Assembly (NCBI RefSeq): GCF_017354945.1
Contig: NZ_CP071503.1
Coordinates: 3,658,001-3,722,000 of the forward strand
DNA from: Shewanella avicenniae
GTDB taxonomy: Bacteria; Pseudomonadota; Gammaproteobacteria; Enterobacterales; Shewanellaceae
Length of the DNA stretch: 64,000 bases
Direction: 5' to 3'
In this document: in pieces, positions 56,371-64,000 of the stretch
Layout of the letters: the number at the start of each line of letters is the position of its first letter
Position numbering within the stretch: the first letter of the stretch is position 1
The notes under the pieces: model-generated
Seen by the model: only the letters and a program-made list of their open reading frames with translations
Told to the model about the DNA's origin: nothing
Databases searched by the model: none
Made by a program: the position numbers and the translations under genes

Positions 56371-58527
56371 TTAGAATTTCACGGTAGCCGTCAGCTTCAA
56401 CTGACGTGGTTCAGCGAGGAACGCGGTGTTGCTGGCGCCCAAGCTGCCGTAAATATTGCCAGGGAAGATGGCCGCCCAATATTGACGATCAAACAGGTTG
56501 GTCACGTGCAATTGAATTACTGCGTCGTTGATGACCTCTTTTGGCATCACATATTTCATGCCCAAATCCACTGTGGTGTATGAACTGGCCCAAGAGGTAT
56601 TAATGTTGTTTGCCGCACGCTTACCGCTGTAATGCACGTTACCAGTAAATGATAGACCCGCTACCGCTGCAACCGTGTATTCCATCAACAAGTTGCCTTG
56701 CCACTTAGGTACGCCCACCACCAATTTGTTCGCTGTTGCAGGATCGAAAGCGTCTTCCAAAACGGCATCCAAATAAGTGACACCACTGAAAATCTTGAAG
56801 TCTTCAAACAGGTAGCCGTTAACGGTCAGCTCAGCACCTTTGTTGTTTTGCATCCCTTGTTGACGGTAATAGCCATCACCGCCTTCATAGGCCATTGGAC
56901 GTTTAACGCGGAACAAGGCGGCATTAATATCAAATTCGCCGACACTGGTTTTGATACCAATTTCATTTTGGTAGCTGCGTACAGGATCTAAGCTAGTCCC
57001 CGCATTTTGCGCGTTTGTAGAAGCACTACCGCCCGCTTCTAAGGTATCGGCGTAGGTCACATAGGTGGTGATATTCTCAACAGGCTTGTAGATCATCGAG
57101 ATAGTCGAACTCACGCCGTCTTTGCTGTAATTACCTGTGGTATCGCCGTTGGCATTGTAGTTTTCCACGTCAAAATCGCTGTAGCTGCCGACTAACAGGG
57201 TAGACCAATGTTCATTCCAGGTGATGGTGTCACCAATAATGCCGCTTTGAACGCTGGTGTTGCCTGAATGATACATAGGCACATGTAAATTCAGATCTGG
57301 CGCATCGTAGGCTTGTGGTGCATCCAATGGGCTAGTCCCCAATGTTGCCGTAGCACGGCGGCTGGCGGTGTACATGTTCCAACTATACCCGGCAGTGCCA
57401 AACACCAGATCATGGCGCACATCGCCGGTGTATACCTGACCCACCAAGTTAGCCATGTTACTGGTTACGGTAAACTTGCCTGCAGCACCGGTGCTCGACA
57501 TCCGTTGGGTAAAGGTATCATCAGCGTTGATCACATTGCTCACGCCGTTAAGGGTACGTTTTGCATCTTGATGCAGGATCCCGGCGGTTAATTTCCAATC
57601 TTCACCCAGAGTGCGAATCACCTTGATACTGCCGGTGGTGGTTTCCAAGCCACTACCACTATATGGCTGACCATAACCTTTTTTACTGGCATCTAACGCC
57701 GCAGGTAACCCGATGCTGCTCCCATAAGAGAAGCCGCCCGCTTCACCGAATTTATCAAATTTGTAATAGCTGCCGTTTAGCTGAATAGTGGTGTAGTCAT
57801 CAGGGTTGATATCAAACGCTAAACCAACAGCTTTGCGATTTAGGTGTGAGTTACTCACGTAGCTTTCACCCTCTTCCTGCAGCAAGTTAATACGGTAGCC
57901 AAAGTACTCGTTCGGGCTGCCACTGGTATCGGTGTGCAACAACCAGGCGCCATTTTCGGTCATACCCGCGGTCACGCTGGTGAAGTAGTTTTCGGTTGGG
58001 CGTTTGAACACATAGTTAAAGTTACCGGCTGGTGAGGCTGGGCCATAGATTGCCCCCGTTAACCCTTGAATGACTTCCACTCGTTCCAGCAACTCCAGCG
58101 GTTGTGCTGTCGTAGCCACAACATTCATACCGTCTAAGTGGTTGTTGTCGACTACGCTGCCTTGCATCCCCCGGCTTTGTGGACGACCAACATCAGTGCC
58201 CCCGCGCGCTTCCATTTGGGTCGATGGCATGTATTTGAGGATGTCATTCAAGTTGGTGGCGTTGACGTTGTCCATCAATTCGCGGTTAAACACACTAATG
58301 GCATAAGGCGTATCTTGAATAGAGCGGCTGCCTAACAACCCCAGATCCACTGTTTTAGGGCGGAAGCCATCTTTATTGTACTTATCACCACGTACCACAA
58401 TCACTTCGGTCTTAGCCTTGTCAGCTGTGCTTGCTGTTGTCGCTTCTTCAGCGATAACGCTATGACTTAGTGCAGCCGCAACGGCAAGTGTAACGGTGTT
58501 CAGAATGAACTTTTTCGACTTCAACAT
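56371..58527 (-). CDS. TonB-dependent outer membrane receptor, siderophore type
   Basis: The protein has 718 residues from ATG 58527 (AGGA eight bases upstream; ATG 58533 has it too close). The signal peptide ends in VIAE and a TonB box (EVIVVRG) lies at about residue 42. The plug domain contains SIQDTPYAISVFNRE and VEVIQGLTGAIYGPASPAG, as in FhuA/FpvA-type receptors. A 22-strand barrel follows, ending with the terminal Phe (TATVKF). It is first in the importer operon and would deliver a chelated substrate to the periplasm using TonB energy. The ligand cannot be read from sequence; the regulatory context suggests a molybdenum or tungsten chelate. Confidence 0.92.
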   Translation of the reverse strand: MLKSKKFILNTVTLAVAAALSHSVIAEEATTASTADKAKTEVIVVRGDKYNKDGFRPKTVDLGLLGSRSIQDTPYAISVFNRELMDNVNATNLNDILKYMPSTQMEARGGTDVGRPQSRGMQGSVVDNNHLDGMNVVATTAQPLELLERVEVIQGLTGAIYGPASPAGNFNYVFKRPTENYFTSVTAGMTENGAWLLHTDTSGSPNEYFGYRINLLQEEGESYVSNSHLNRKAVGLAFDINPDDYTTIQLNGSYYKFDKFGEAGGFSYGSSIGLPAALDASKKGYGQPYSGSGLETTTGSIKVIRTLGEDWKLTAGILHQDAKRTLNGVSNVINADDTFTQRMSSTGAAGKFTVTSNMANLVGQVYTGDVRHDLVFGTAGYSWNMYTASRRATATLGTSPLDAPQAYDAPDLNLHVPMYHSGNTSVQSGIIGDTITWNEHWSTLLVGSYSDFDVENYNANGDTTGNYSKDGVSSTISMIYKPVENITTYVTYADTLEAGGSASTNAQNAGTSLDPVRSYQNEIGIKTSVGEFDINAALFRVKRPMAYEGGDGYYRQQGMQNNKGAELTVNGYLFEDFKIFSGVTYLDAVLEDAFDPATANKLVVGVPKWQGNLLMEYTVAAVAGLSFTGNVHYSGKRAANNINTSWASSYTTVDLGMKYVMPKEVINDAVIQLHVTNLFDRQYWAAIFPGNIYGSLGASNTAFLAEPRQLKLTATVKF

Positions 58528-58564
58528 TCCCATGTTCCTTTGCTCACAACAGTTACGACGATTT

Positions 58565-58596
58565 ACCTTTTACAGAAAAGGTCAACAATCGTTGAT
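58565..58596. repeat. Two adjacent small inverted repeats in the receptor leader
   Basis: ACCTTTT, ACAG, AAAAGGT (58565-58582) and TCAAC, AATC, GTTGA (58583-58596) stand back to back, 32-63 bases upstream of the receptor ATG. They could be RNA hairpins or a protein site; neither resembles a Fur box. Confidence 0.5.
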
Positions 58597-58610
58597 TTTT
58601 AATTAAATGA

Positions 58611-58658
58611 CACCTAAGCCCCTGTGACCAATAGTCCCAGAATAGCCCTATATAGGTG
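58611..58658 (-). ncRNA. Structured 5' leader candidate of the receptor mRNA
   Basis: CACCTA pairs with TAGGTG (58611-58616 with 58653-58658). Inside, a 7-bp stem with one mismatch closes a five-base loop (58622-58628 with 58634-58640). It lies between the ModE-like site and the receptor start, in what should be a leader of 150 bases or more. I do not recognise it as a known riboswitch. Confidence 0.35.
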
Positions 58659-58754
58659 GTAGTGTGGATCTGGCGCATGCCATGGTTGGCAACACCTTGA
58701 TTACTCACCGTGGTTGAATGGCGAGTATTAGCGCAATAACGATGAAATCAACAC

Positions 58755-58778
58755 CGTTATATAAATTAGTGCATAACG
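58755..58778. promoter_or_regulatory. ModE-like operator upstream of the receptor operon
   Basis: CGTTATATA, six bases, TGCATAACG keeps the ModE spacing and core, with two differences from TATATnACG in the right half. The outer bases extend the symmetry (ACCGTTAT with ATAACGGT, 58753-58780). It lies about 230 bases upstream of the receptor start, next to the weak promoter. Confidence 0.62.
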
Positions 58779-58889
58779 GTAATGTGATCGAACTCATGAG
58801 TCAATATTCGTTAATATGAACTTCACAAAAACGTGCATTAACGCAGCGTAAATTAGTAAGTGTGGAAAACTTGCGACATTTTGATACAA

Positions 58890-58915
58890 CAAAGGCCACA
58901 TTGAGGTGGCCTTTG
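58890..58915 (-). terminator. Terminator of ubiA
   Basis: CAAAGGCCAC, six-base loop, GTGGCCTTTG: a perfect 10-bp stem 30 bases past the ubiA stop codon; a T-rich stretch follows on the minus strand. Confidence 0.8.
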
Positions 58916-58944
58916 AGCTGAAAACTTAGCGGTAAACGAAGTGA

Positions 58945-59820
58945 TTACAATGCGGCGGTGTGCAGGAGGTAATCCATACCGAGGAACACAAACAGTGACA
59001 TACCAGCCCAGTTGTTGTTTAAAAAGGCTTTTAAACATGGGGCGCGTTCACGGCCATGGATCAAGCGTTGTTGGTACAAACCAAAGCCGATAAACAGCAC
59101 AATGCCGAGCAGATAAAGCGTGCCACGTTCAGCGATAAAACCCGCCACCATAAAGCACGCCAGCGCGGCAATTTGGAATAAACCGATGATTTCACGGTCA
59201 TGTTTGCCGAACAAAATCGCGGTCGATTTGATGCCGACGCGCAAGTCATCTTCACGATCGACCATGGCGTACATGGTGTCATAGGCCACAGTCCAGCACC
59301 AGTTCGCGGCAAATAACCACCAGGCTTCGGCAGGCACTTCACCGGTTGCCGCAGCGTATGCCATCGGAATTGACCAGCTCCACACCACGCCCAAAAACAT
59401 CTGCGGCATATTGGTAAAACGTTTGGTGAAGGGGTAAATCACTGTCAGCACGATGCCGATGTACGACAGTTTTACCACCAGCGGATTGAGCATCAGCACT
59501 AAGCCAAAAGCCAATAACCCCAGCACCACAAACAGTAACAAGGCTTCTTTAACACTGACTTCGCCACTGGCGAGTGGGCGCATTTTGGTGCGTTCAACAT
59601 GGCCATCGAGCTTGCGATCGGCGTAATCATTGATGATGCAACCACAGGCACGCATGACAAACACGCCAACGATAAAGATGACCAGCACCTTGAGATCCGG
59701 CATACCGCCTGAAGCTAACATCAGCGCCATGAGGCAAGGCCATAATAAAAGAAAGGTGCCGATTGGACGGTCGATACGCGCTAAGCGCGCATAAGCATGT
59801 AACTTATCCCTGAGTGTCAT
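58945..59820 (-). CDS. ubiA: 4-hydroxybenzoate polyprenyltransferase
   Basis: The protein has 290 residues from ATG 59820 (GGAGA upstream; the frame also allows GTG 59838), the same length as E. coli UbiA. The magnesium-prenyl-diphosphate motifs NDYADRKLD and VDREDD are present, with about eight membrane helices. It attaches the isoprenoid tail to 4-hydroxybenzoate in ubiquinone synthesis at the inner membrane. No ubiC gene is adjacent. Confidence 0.96.
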   Translation of the reverse strand: MTLRDKLHAYARLARIDRPIGTFLLLWPCLMALMLASGGMPDLKVLVIFIVGVFVMRACGCIINDYADRKLDGHVERTKMRPLASGEVSVKEALLLFVVLGLLAFGLVLMLNPLVVKLSYIGIVLTVIYPFTKRFTNMPQMFLGVVWSWSIPMAYAAATGEVPAEAWWLFAANWCWTVAYDTMYAMVDREDDLRVGIKSTAILFGKHDREIIGLFQIAALACFMVAGFIAERGTLYLLGIVLFIGFGLYQQRLIHGRERAPCLKAFLNNNWAGMSLFVFLGMDYLLHTAAL

Positions 59821-59994
59821 TGGCTTGGTTCTCCGCACCGCTGCCGTGATTGCTAACTGCGCGTATTATGGCGCAGCCAAAATGTGATTTACACCACAAA
59901 CTAACTTTTTAGCATCAAATTTTTAAGAAGATATTACCGATTTTATTAATCGATACGTCAATAGTGTTCTCGCAACAATAGCATGCTGGCTGCG

Positions 59995-62163
59995 CTACAC
60001 AGACTCCAACTTAGCATAGGCCACCACCAACCATTTACTGCCGAAGTCGTCAAAATTCACCTGTACCCGCGATTGTGCGCCAGTGCCCTCACTATTGACC
60101 ACAGTTCCTTCGCCAAACTTGAAGTGACGCACTCTGGCACCATGTCTAAAGCCACTATCACCGGTTTGAGTGTTGCTTGATTGGCTAAAACGGGTACTGA
60201 ACGCTGGTGTACTGACTTGGGCTTTTAAGCGCACTTCGCGAATACATTCTGGCGGCAGTTCTTTAATAAAACGCGATGGGCGTGAATAGTTTTCACGGCC
60301 ATAAATCCGCCGTGATTCGGCATAAGTGATATACAACTGCTGCATCGCTCGGGTCATGCCCACGTAACACAAGCGCCGTTCTTCCTCTAAGCGATCGCCC
60401 TCTTCCAGCGTCAACTGACTTGGAAACAAGCCCTCTTCTACCCCCGCCATAAACACTACCGGGAACTCCAAGCCTTTGGCAGTGTGCAAGGTCATCAACT
60501 GGACTGCGTCAGCGTTGGCATCGGCTTGGCCTTCGCCCGCTTCCAACGCGGCGTGGGATAAAAATGCGTTCAACTCGCCCATATCGAGCAGCTCTTCTGG
60601 CACTTCAAAGGTACGCGCGGCAGTCACTAACTCTTCTAAGTTTTCTACCCGGCTTTGTGCTTTCTCGCCCTTTTCCTGCTCGTACATGGTCTTAAGGCCA
60701 GAGGCTTGCGACACATGGTCCACCATGCGATACAGCGCCATCTCTTCCGTTTCGCGCGCCATGGTCACAACCAGATCGAGAAAGTTTTGCACCGCGGTTG
60801 CGGCGCGGCCACTGAGCAGTTTTTTATCGAGCGCCTGCAATGCGGTTTGCCACAGCGTAATGCCGTGCTGCCGTGCCGTCGTTCGCAGAATTTCCAAAGT
60901 GCGATCGCCAATGCCGCGAGTGGGCGTATTTACCACCCGCTCAAATGCGGCATCATCATCATGATTGGCCATCAAGCGCAGATAGCCCATGGCATCTTTA
61001 ATCTCTTGCCGCTCGAAGAAGCGCAAACCACCGTAGATTTTGTAGGGCAAGCCTTTGTGTAATAAGGCTTCTTCTAATACCCGCGATTGCGCGTTAGAAC
61101 GATACAAAATGGCACAATCGCTAAGATCATTGCCCATGTCTTGCCAGTCGCTAATTCGGCCGACAATAAAGCGCGCTTCATCGAGTTCGTTAAAGGCACT
61201 GTAAACGGCGATCGGTTCGCCATCGGCATCTTGAGTCCACAGATCTTTACCCAAACGGCCGGGGTTGTTGGCGATCAGCTCGTTGGCAGCTTTCAAAATG
61301 TTGCCAGTGGAGCGGTAGTTTTGCTCCAACCGAATCGTCTCAGCACCGGGGAAATCTCTCAGGAATTTGTGCAGGTTTTCTACCTGCGCGCCGCGCCAGC
61401 CGTAAATCGACTGGTCATCATCACCGACGATCATCACATGGGCAGTAGTGCCCGCTAGTACTTGAATCCACTTGTACTGAATAGTGTTGGTATCTTGAAA
61501 CTCGTCCACCAAAATATGCTGAAAGCGGTCACGGTAGTGCTGCAAAATCAGCGGCTTGTATAACCACAACTCATAAGCACGCAGCAGAATTTCGGAGAAG
61601 TCCACCAACCCAGCGCGGTCGCACGCCTCTTGGTAAACCTGATACACCTCTTTTAACTTTTGCTCTAACGGAAACGGCCCCGCTTCGATATCTTTCGGGC
61701 GAAAGCCTTCATCTTTTTGAGTGCAGATATAGTTTTGCACCATCCGCGGCGGATAGTGTTTTTCATCCAGATTAAGGCTTTTAAGGATGCGTTTGATCAG
61801 CCGGTATTGGTCGTCGCCATCCAAAATTTGGAAGTTTTGCGGTAGGTTGGCGTCCTGCCAATGGGTGCGCAGCAAGCGGTGCGCTAAGCCGTGGAACGTA
61901 CCAATCCACATCCGGCTCATGTTGTGGCCGACCACTTTCTCTACCCGCTCGCGCATCTCGCGCGCGGCTTTGTTGGTAAAAGTTACCGCCAAAATCGAGT
62001 ACGGACTTTGGTTCTCTACCTGCATCAGCCATGCAATACGATGAGTTAACACCCGCGTTTTGCCTGAGCCGGCCCCCGCCAGCACCAACATGCTGGAGAG
62101 CGGCGCACCAACTGCCTCGCGCTGTTTCTCATTTAGGCCATCAAGTAAAGAAGATACGTCCAT
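59995..62163 (-). CDS. uvrD: DNA helicase II
   Basis: The 722-residue superfamily 1A helicase has motif I (LAGAGSGKTRVL), motif II (VDEFQDTN), motif III (GDDDQSIYGWRGA) and motif VI (VGMTRAMQQLY), and the typical UvrD C-terminal tail ending KWLVVAYAKLESV. It works in mismatch and nucleotide excision repair. ATG 62163 with GGAGG six bases upstream is preferred; TTG at 62178 overlaps that ribosome-binding site. Confidence 0.96.
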   Translation of the reverse strand: MDVSSLLDGLNEKQREAVGAPLSSMLVLAGAGSGKTRVLTHRIAWLMQVENQSPYSILAVTFTNKAAREMRERVEKVVGHNMSRMWIGTFHGLAHRLLRTHWQDANLPQNFQILDGDDQYRLIKRILKSLNLDEKHYPPRMVQNYICTQKDEGFRPKDIEAGPFPLEQKLKEVYQVYQEACDRAGLVDFSEILLRAYELWLYKPLILQHYRDRFQHILVDEFQDTNTIQYKWIQVLAGTTAHVMIVGDDDQSIYGWRGAQVENLHKFLRDFPGAETIRLEQNYRSTGNILKAANELIANNPGRLGKDLWTQDADGEPIAVYSAFNELDEARFIVGRISDWQDMGNDLSDCAILYRSNAQSRVLEEALLHKGLPYKIYGGLRFFERQEIKDAMGYLRLMANHDDDAAFERVVNTPTRGIGDRTLEILRTTARQHGITLWQTALQALDKKLLSGRAATAVQNFLDLVVTMARETEEMALYRMVDHVSQASGLKTMYEQEKGEKAQSRVENLEELVTAARTFEVPEELLDMGELNAFLSHAALEAGEGQADANADAVQLMTLHTAKGLEFPVVFMAGVEEGLFPSQLTLEEGDRLEEERRLCYVGMTRAMQQLYITYAESRRIYGRENYSRPSRFIKELPPECIREVRLKAQVSTPAFSTRFSQSSNTQTGDSGFRHGARVRHFKFGEGTVVNSEGTGAQSRVQVNFDDFGSKWLVVAYAKLESV

Positions 62164-62190
62164 CGTTGCCTCCGTCAAAATCGAGGCGGC

Positions 62191-62199
62191 ATTATAGCA
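62191..62199 (-). promoter_or_regulatory. uvrD promoter (extended -10)
   Basis: TGCTATAAT on the minus strand, a consensus -10 with the TG extension, about 30 bases upstream of the uvrD ATG. The -35 is poor. No LexA box (CTG, 10 bases, CAG) was seen nearby. Confidence 0.6.
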
Positions 62200-62371
62200 G
62201 GAAAGCCCTAGGAGGTTGACGAAGATTCAATGGCGCCGAGCTGAACCCGCCCGCAGCTGCTTGATCGCTAATATCACGGCGATAATTTCAACTTTAGGCT
62301 TTACATCGCTGGCACGGCTGGCAATATCAAGCTTTCCTAAAAGTCACCTGTATCAGCATCTATACACTTCG

Positions 62372-63127
62372 ATGAGTACACCCAACCTCAGTTCGCCGGC
62401 ACCCGCTTCCGGCCATGGCCAAGATTGCCCCCAAGATAGCGCCAGCAATAAAAGTGAATTTTGGCGTGGTATGAAAACCTCGCTGCCGATGACGCTCGGG
62501 TTTGTGCCGTTTGCCTTGGTCCTCGGCGCGCAAGCGGTGCAAAAAGGCTTTACCGTGCTGCAAGTACCGCTGATGACTGGGGTGAACTTTGCCGGTGGCT
62601 CGGAGTTTACTGCCATCAGTTTGTGGACCTCGCCACCGCATCTGCTGTTGATTGTCGCCATGACCTTTTTGGTCAATAGTCGCCACATCATTATGGGCGC
62701 GGCTTTTATGCCGTTTATGCGCCACCTCAGTAAAAAGCAGGCGTTGCCGCTGCTGTTTTTAATGTGCGATGAAGCCTGGGCCATCGGCATTACTGACTGC
62801 CAAAAGCGTAAAACAATGCGCTTGAGTGTGCCGTTTTATCTTGGTGTTGCGCTGTGTTTGTACAGCACTTGGGTGCTATTTACTGGCATCGGCGCCGCGG
62901 TAGGGCCGCTGATTGGCGACGTGGAACAATACGGCTTTGATATGGCGTTTACCGCGGTATTTTTGGTGTTACTCAAAGGCATGTGGCGTGGCATCACCTT
63001 ATGTTGGCCGTGGTTTGTCAGTCTTATAGTGGCGGGCATTTTGTATCATCTATTGCCGGGCGCTTGGTATGTGGCAGGTGGCACACTGGCAGGCATTGTC
63101 GCTGCACTGTTCTGGGGGAAACGCTGA
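62372..63127 (+). CDS. azlC: AzlC-family branched-chain amino acid exporter, large subunit
   Basis: The protein has about 251 residues from ATG 62372; the longer frame has no family match in its first 52 residues. Segments FWRGMKTSLPMTLGFVPFALVLG and the NSRHIIMGAAF motif fit AzlC/YgaZ, with about eight membrane helices. With AzlD/YgaH it exports branched-chain amino acids. Substrate is inferred from the family only. Confidence 0.88.
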   Translation: MSTPNLSSPAPASGHGQDCPQDSASNKSEFWRGMKTSLPMTLGFVPFALVLGAQAVQKGFTVLQVPLMTGVNFAGGSEFTAISLWTSPPHLLLIVAMTFLVNSRHIIMGAAFMPFMRHLSKKQALPLLFLMCDEAWAIGITDCQKRKTMRLSVPFYLGVALCLYSTWVLFTGIGAAVGPLIGDVEQYGFDMAFTAVFLVLLKGMWRGITLCWPWFVSLIVAGILYHLLPGAWYVAGGTLAGIVAALFWGKR

Positions 63128-63447
63128 TGAATCCATTAGAAAATTTGGTCATGCAACACTTAGCAGTGCTGACCATTTTAGCCATGGGCATCACCACTTA
63201 TCTAACCCGAATTATCGGCTACTTAGCGTTACGTAATCGCAGCCTTAATCCGCGTTTAGAGCGCGTGATGGAAGTGGTACCCGGCTGCGTGCTGATATCG
63301 GTCATCGCGCCAGTGATCTTCTCGGGTCACATCACCGATATCATCGCGGTTGCCATCACCTTTGTTGCCATGCTGCGCTTCTCGCTGTTACCAACGGTGA
63401 TCATTGCGATTGTTGCCACCGGACTACTACGGCACTGGTTGGGGTAA
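63127..63447 (+). CDS. azlD: AzlD-family branched-chain amino acid exporter, small subunit
   Basis: The protein has 106 residues from ATG 63127, which overlaps the azlC stop (TGATG); GGGGGAAA is the ribosome-binding site. About four membrane helices with the family segment TYLTRIIGYLALR. It forms the exporter with AzlC. Confidence 0.87.
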   Translation: MNPLENLVMQHLAVLTILAMGITTYLTRIIGYLALRNRSLNPRLERVMEVVPGCVLISVIAPVIFSGHITDIIAVAITFVAMLRFSLLPTVIIAIVATGLLRHWLG

Positions 63448-63470
63448 TTATCTCACTTACAACCCAGCAT

Positions 63471-63494
63471 AAAAAGGCCGCTCAAGGAGCGGCC
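63471..63494 (-). terminator. Terminator of the truncated receptor gene
   Basis: GGCCGCTC, loop AAG, GAGCGGCC: an 8-bp GC stem followed on the minus strand by five T residues, 25 bases past the receptor stop. Confidence 0.85.
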
Positions 63495-63519
63495 AAGGAC
63501 TCAGGATTTCCCAACAAAC

Positions 63520-64000
63520 TTAGAAACGGTAAGTCGCTTCTGCGTAGTAGTAGCCACCATTAAACCCAAATGGGGTGTTGGTCAGTGGGTACTGGAAGAT
63601 ACCGTTGTAGTTGTTGTTTGACGGACGTTTCTCTGGGTAGGTGTCAAACAGGTTTTGCGCACCCACTGTAAAGGTCAGAGTATCCGTTGCGGCATAGGCC
63701 ACAGACAAATCAACCGTGGTTTTGCCTTCATATTCTTTATCACCAGTGCTGCTGTACGAAATAGTGTAAGGGCCAAAATAGCTGGCACGCAGGCTGGTGG
63801 TGAAGTCACCCAAGTGGTGAGTCAAACCAAGGCTACCGGTGTGATGTGAGGTGGCTTCCGTCATACGCACTTGCTCAATGTTATCAAACAGCTTGCCTTG
63901 CAAGTCGTCCAAAATTTCTGGCAAATGAATGTCTTGAATATCAGTGTTGTTGTATGCGTAAGCGATGTTCGCTTTCAACTCACCAAGGCTACCCAAGTCA
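63520..64000 (-). CDS. TonB-dependent receptor, C-terminal part (cut by window edge)
   Basis: About 160 codons are visible and the frame is open to the edge. The segment LTFTVGAQNLFDTYPEKRP is the TonB-dependent receptor C-terminal barrel motif, and the chain ends in the terminal Phe (ATYRF). The family has the NLFDxxP signature common to many receptors; ligand unknown. No regulatory region is visible. Confidence 0.88.
   Translation of the reverse strand, partial: DLGSLGELKANIAYAYNNTDIQDIHLPEILDDLQGKLFDNIEQVRMTEATSHHTGSLGLTHHLGDFTTSLRASYFGPYTISYSSTGDKEYEGKTTVDLSVAYAATDTLTFTVGAQNLFDTYPEKRPSNNNYNGIFQYPLTNTPFGFNGGYYYAEATYRF

Larger units (their letters stand above)
58528..58944. other. Regulatory region between the receptor gene and ubiA
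   Basis: This 417-base gap without a gene contains the ubiA terminator, the ModE-like repeat at 58755-58778, a weak promoter just downstream of it (TTGATT, 15 bases, TAATAC on the minus strand), and the leader structures described separately. Further small dyads are ACTCATGAGT at 58792-58801 and ATATT/AATAT at 58804-58817. No Fur-box-like repeat is evident. Confidence 0.5.

Noticed and set aside
58528..58944. Fur box or NikR site upstream of the TonB-dependent receptor
   Set aside because: Looked for GATAATGATAATCATTATC-like and GTATGA-N16-TCATAC-like repeats; only ModE-like and small unrelated dyads were found.
62164..62371. LexA (SOS) box upstream of uvrD
   Set aside because: No CTG-N10-CAG of the right form near the promoter; only an extended -10 is visible.

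Overview
The window looks like chromosomal DNA of a Shewanella-like gammaproteobacterium. The reasons are a complete MSHA type IV pilus locus with csrD/mshH beside mshI, the order malic enzyme - rpmE - priA - argS - SPOR protein, hslVU close by, and the block mreBCD - maf - rng - yhdP - nitrilase - tldD directly downstream of the pilus locus. This is inferred from gene content and order; no 16S gene is present. No tRNA, rRNA, CRISPR array, transposase or phage gene was recognised.

Layout. Positions 1-3047 (minus strand): a tripartite efflux operon (TolC-like channel, HlyD-like adaptor, ABC-2 permease cut by the window edge) with a perfect palindrome in its promoter region. 3148-14376 (minus): tldD, a nitrilase-family amidase, yhdP, rng, maf and mreDCB. 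14589-31465 (minus): the pilus cluster, transcribed mshI1-I2-J-K-L-M-N-E-G-F-B-A-C-D-O-P-Q, mostly with overlapping or nearly touching genes. 31640-36752 (minus): csrD, a short malic enzyme, rpmE and a FimV-domain protein. 36855-43550 (plus): priA, argS, a SPOR protein and hslVU behind a sigma-32-like promoter. From 43615 the content looks accessory: a FIST-GGDEF protein, a YhbP-like protein, a MazG-like protein, a three-gene molybdenum hydroxylase with a triheme cytochrome c, and a metallophore-type import locus. ubiA, uvrD, azlCD and a truncated second TonB-dependent receptor complete the window.

The most interesting system is at 51359-58800. An operon encodes a siderophore-type TonB-dependent receptor, a TroA/BtuF-fold binding protein, an ABC ATPase, a FecCD/BtuC-type permease and a SAM methyltransferase. 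A second, closely related binding-protein gene follows as a separate unit. Upstream of the receptor and upstream of the second binding protein lie inverted repeats with the spacing and core of the ModE (molybdate-responsive repressor) operator: CGnTATATA, six bases, then a TATATnACG-like half. The site at 52444-52467 is a near-perfect match. FecCD-type molybdate importers are known (Haemophilus MolBCA) and the neighbouring oxidoreductase needs molybdenum cofactor. I therefore propose a ModE-controlled, TonB-dependent uptake system for molybdate or tungstate, probably as a chelate. The receptor and importer genes are separated by a strong intra-operon terminator, and the receptor mRNA has a structured leader.

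A second theme is cyclic-di-GMP control of the pilus. MshE carries the N-terminal c-di-GMP-binding domain, CsrD has degenerate GGDEF and EAL domains, and the FIST protein ends in a GGDEF domain whose signature motif is destroyed.
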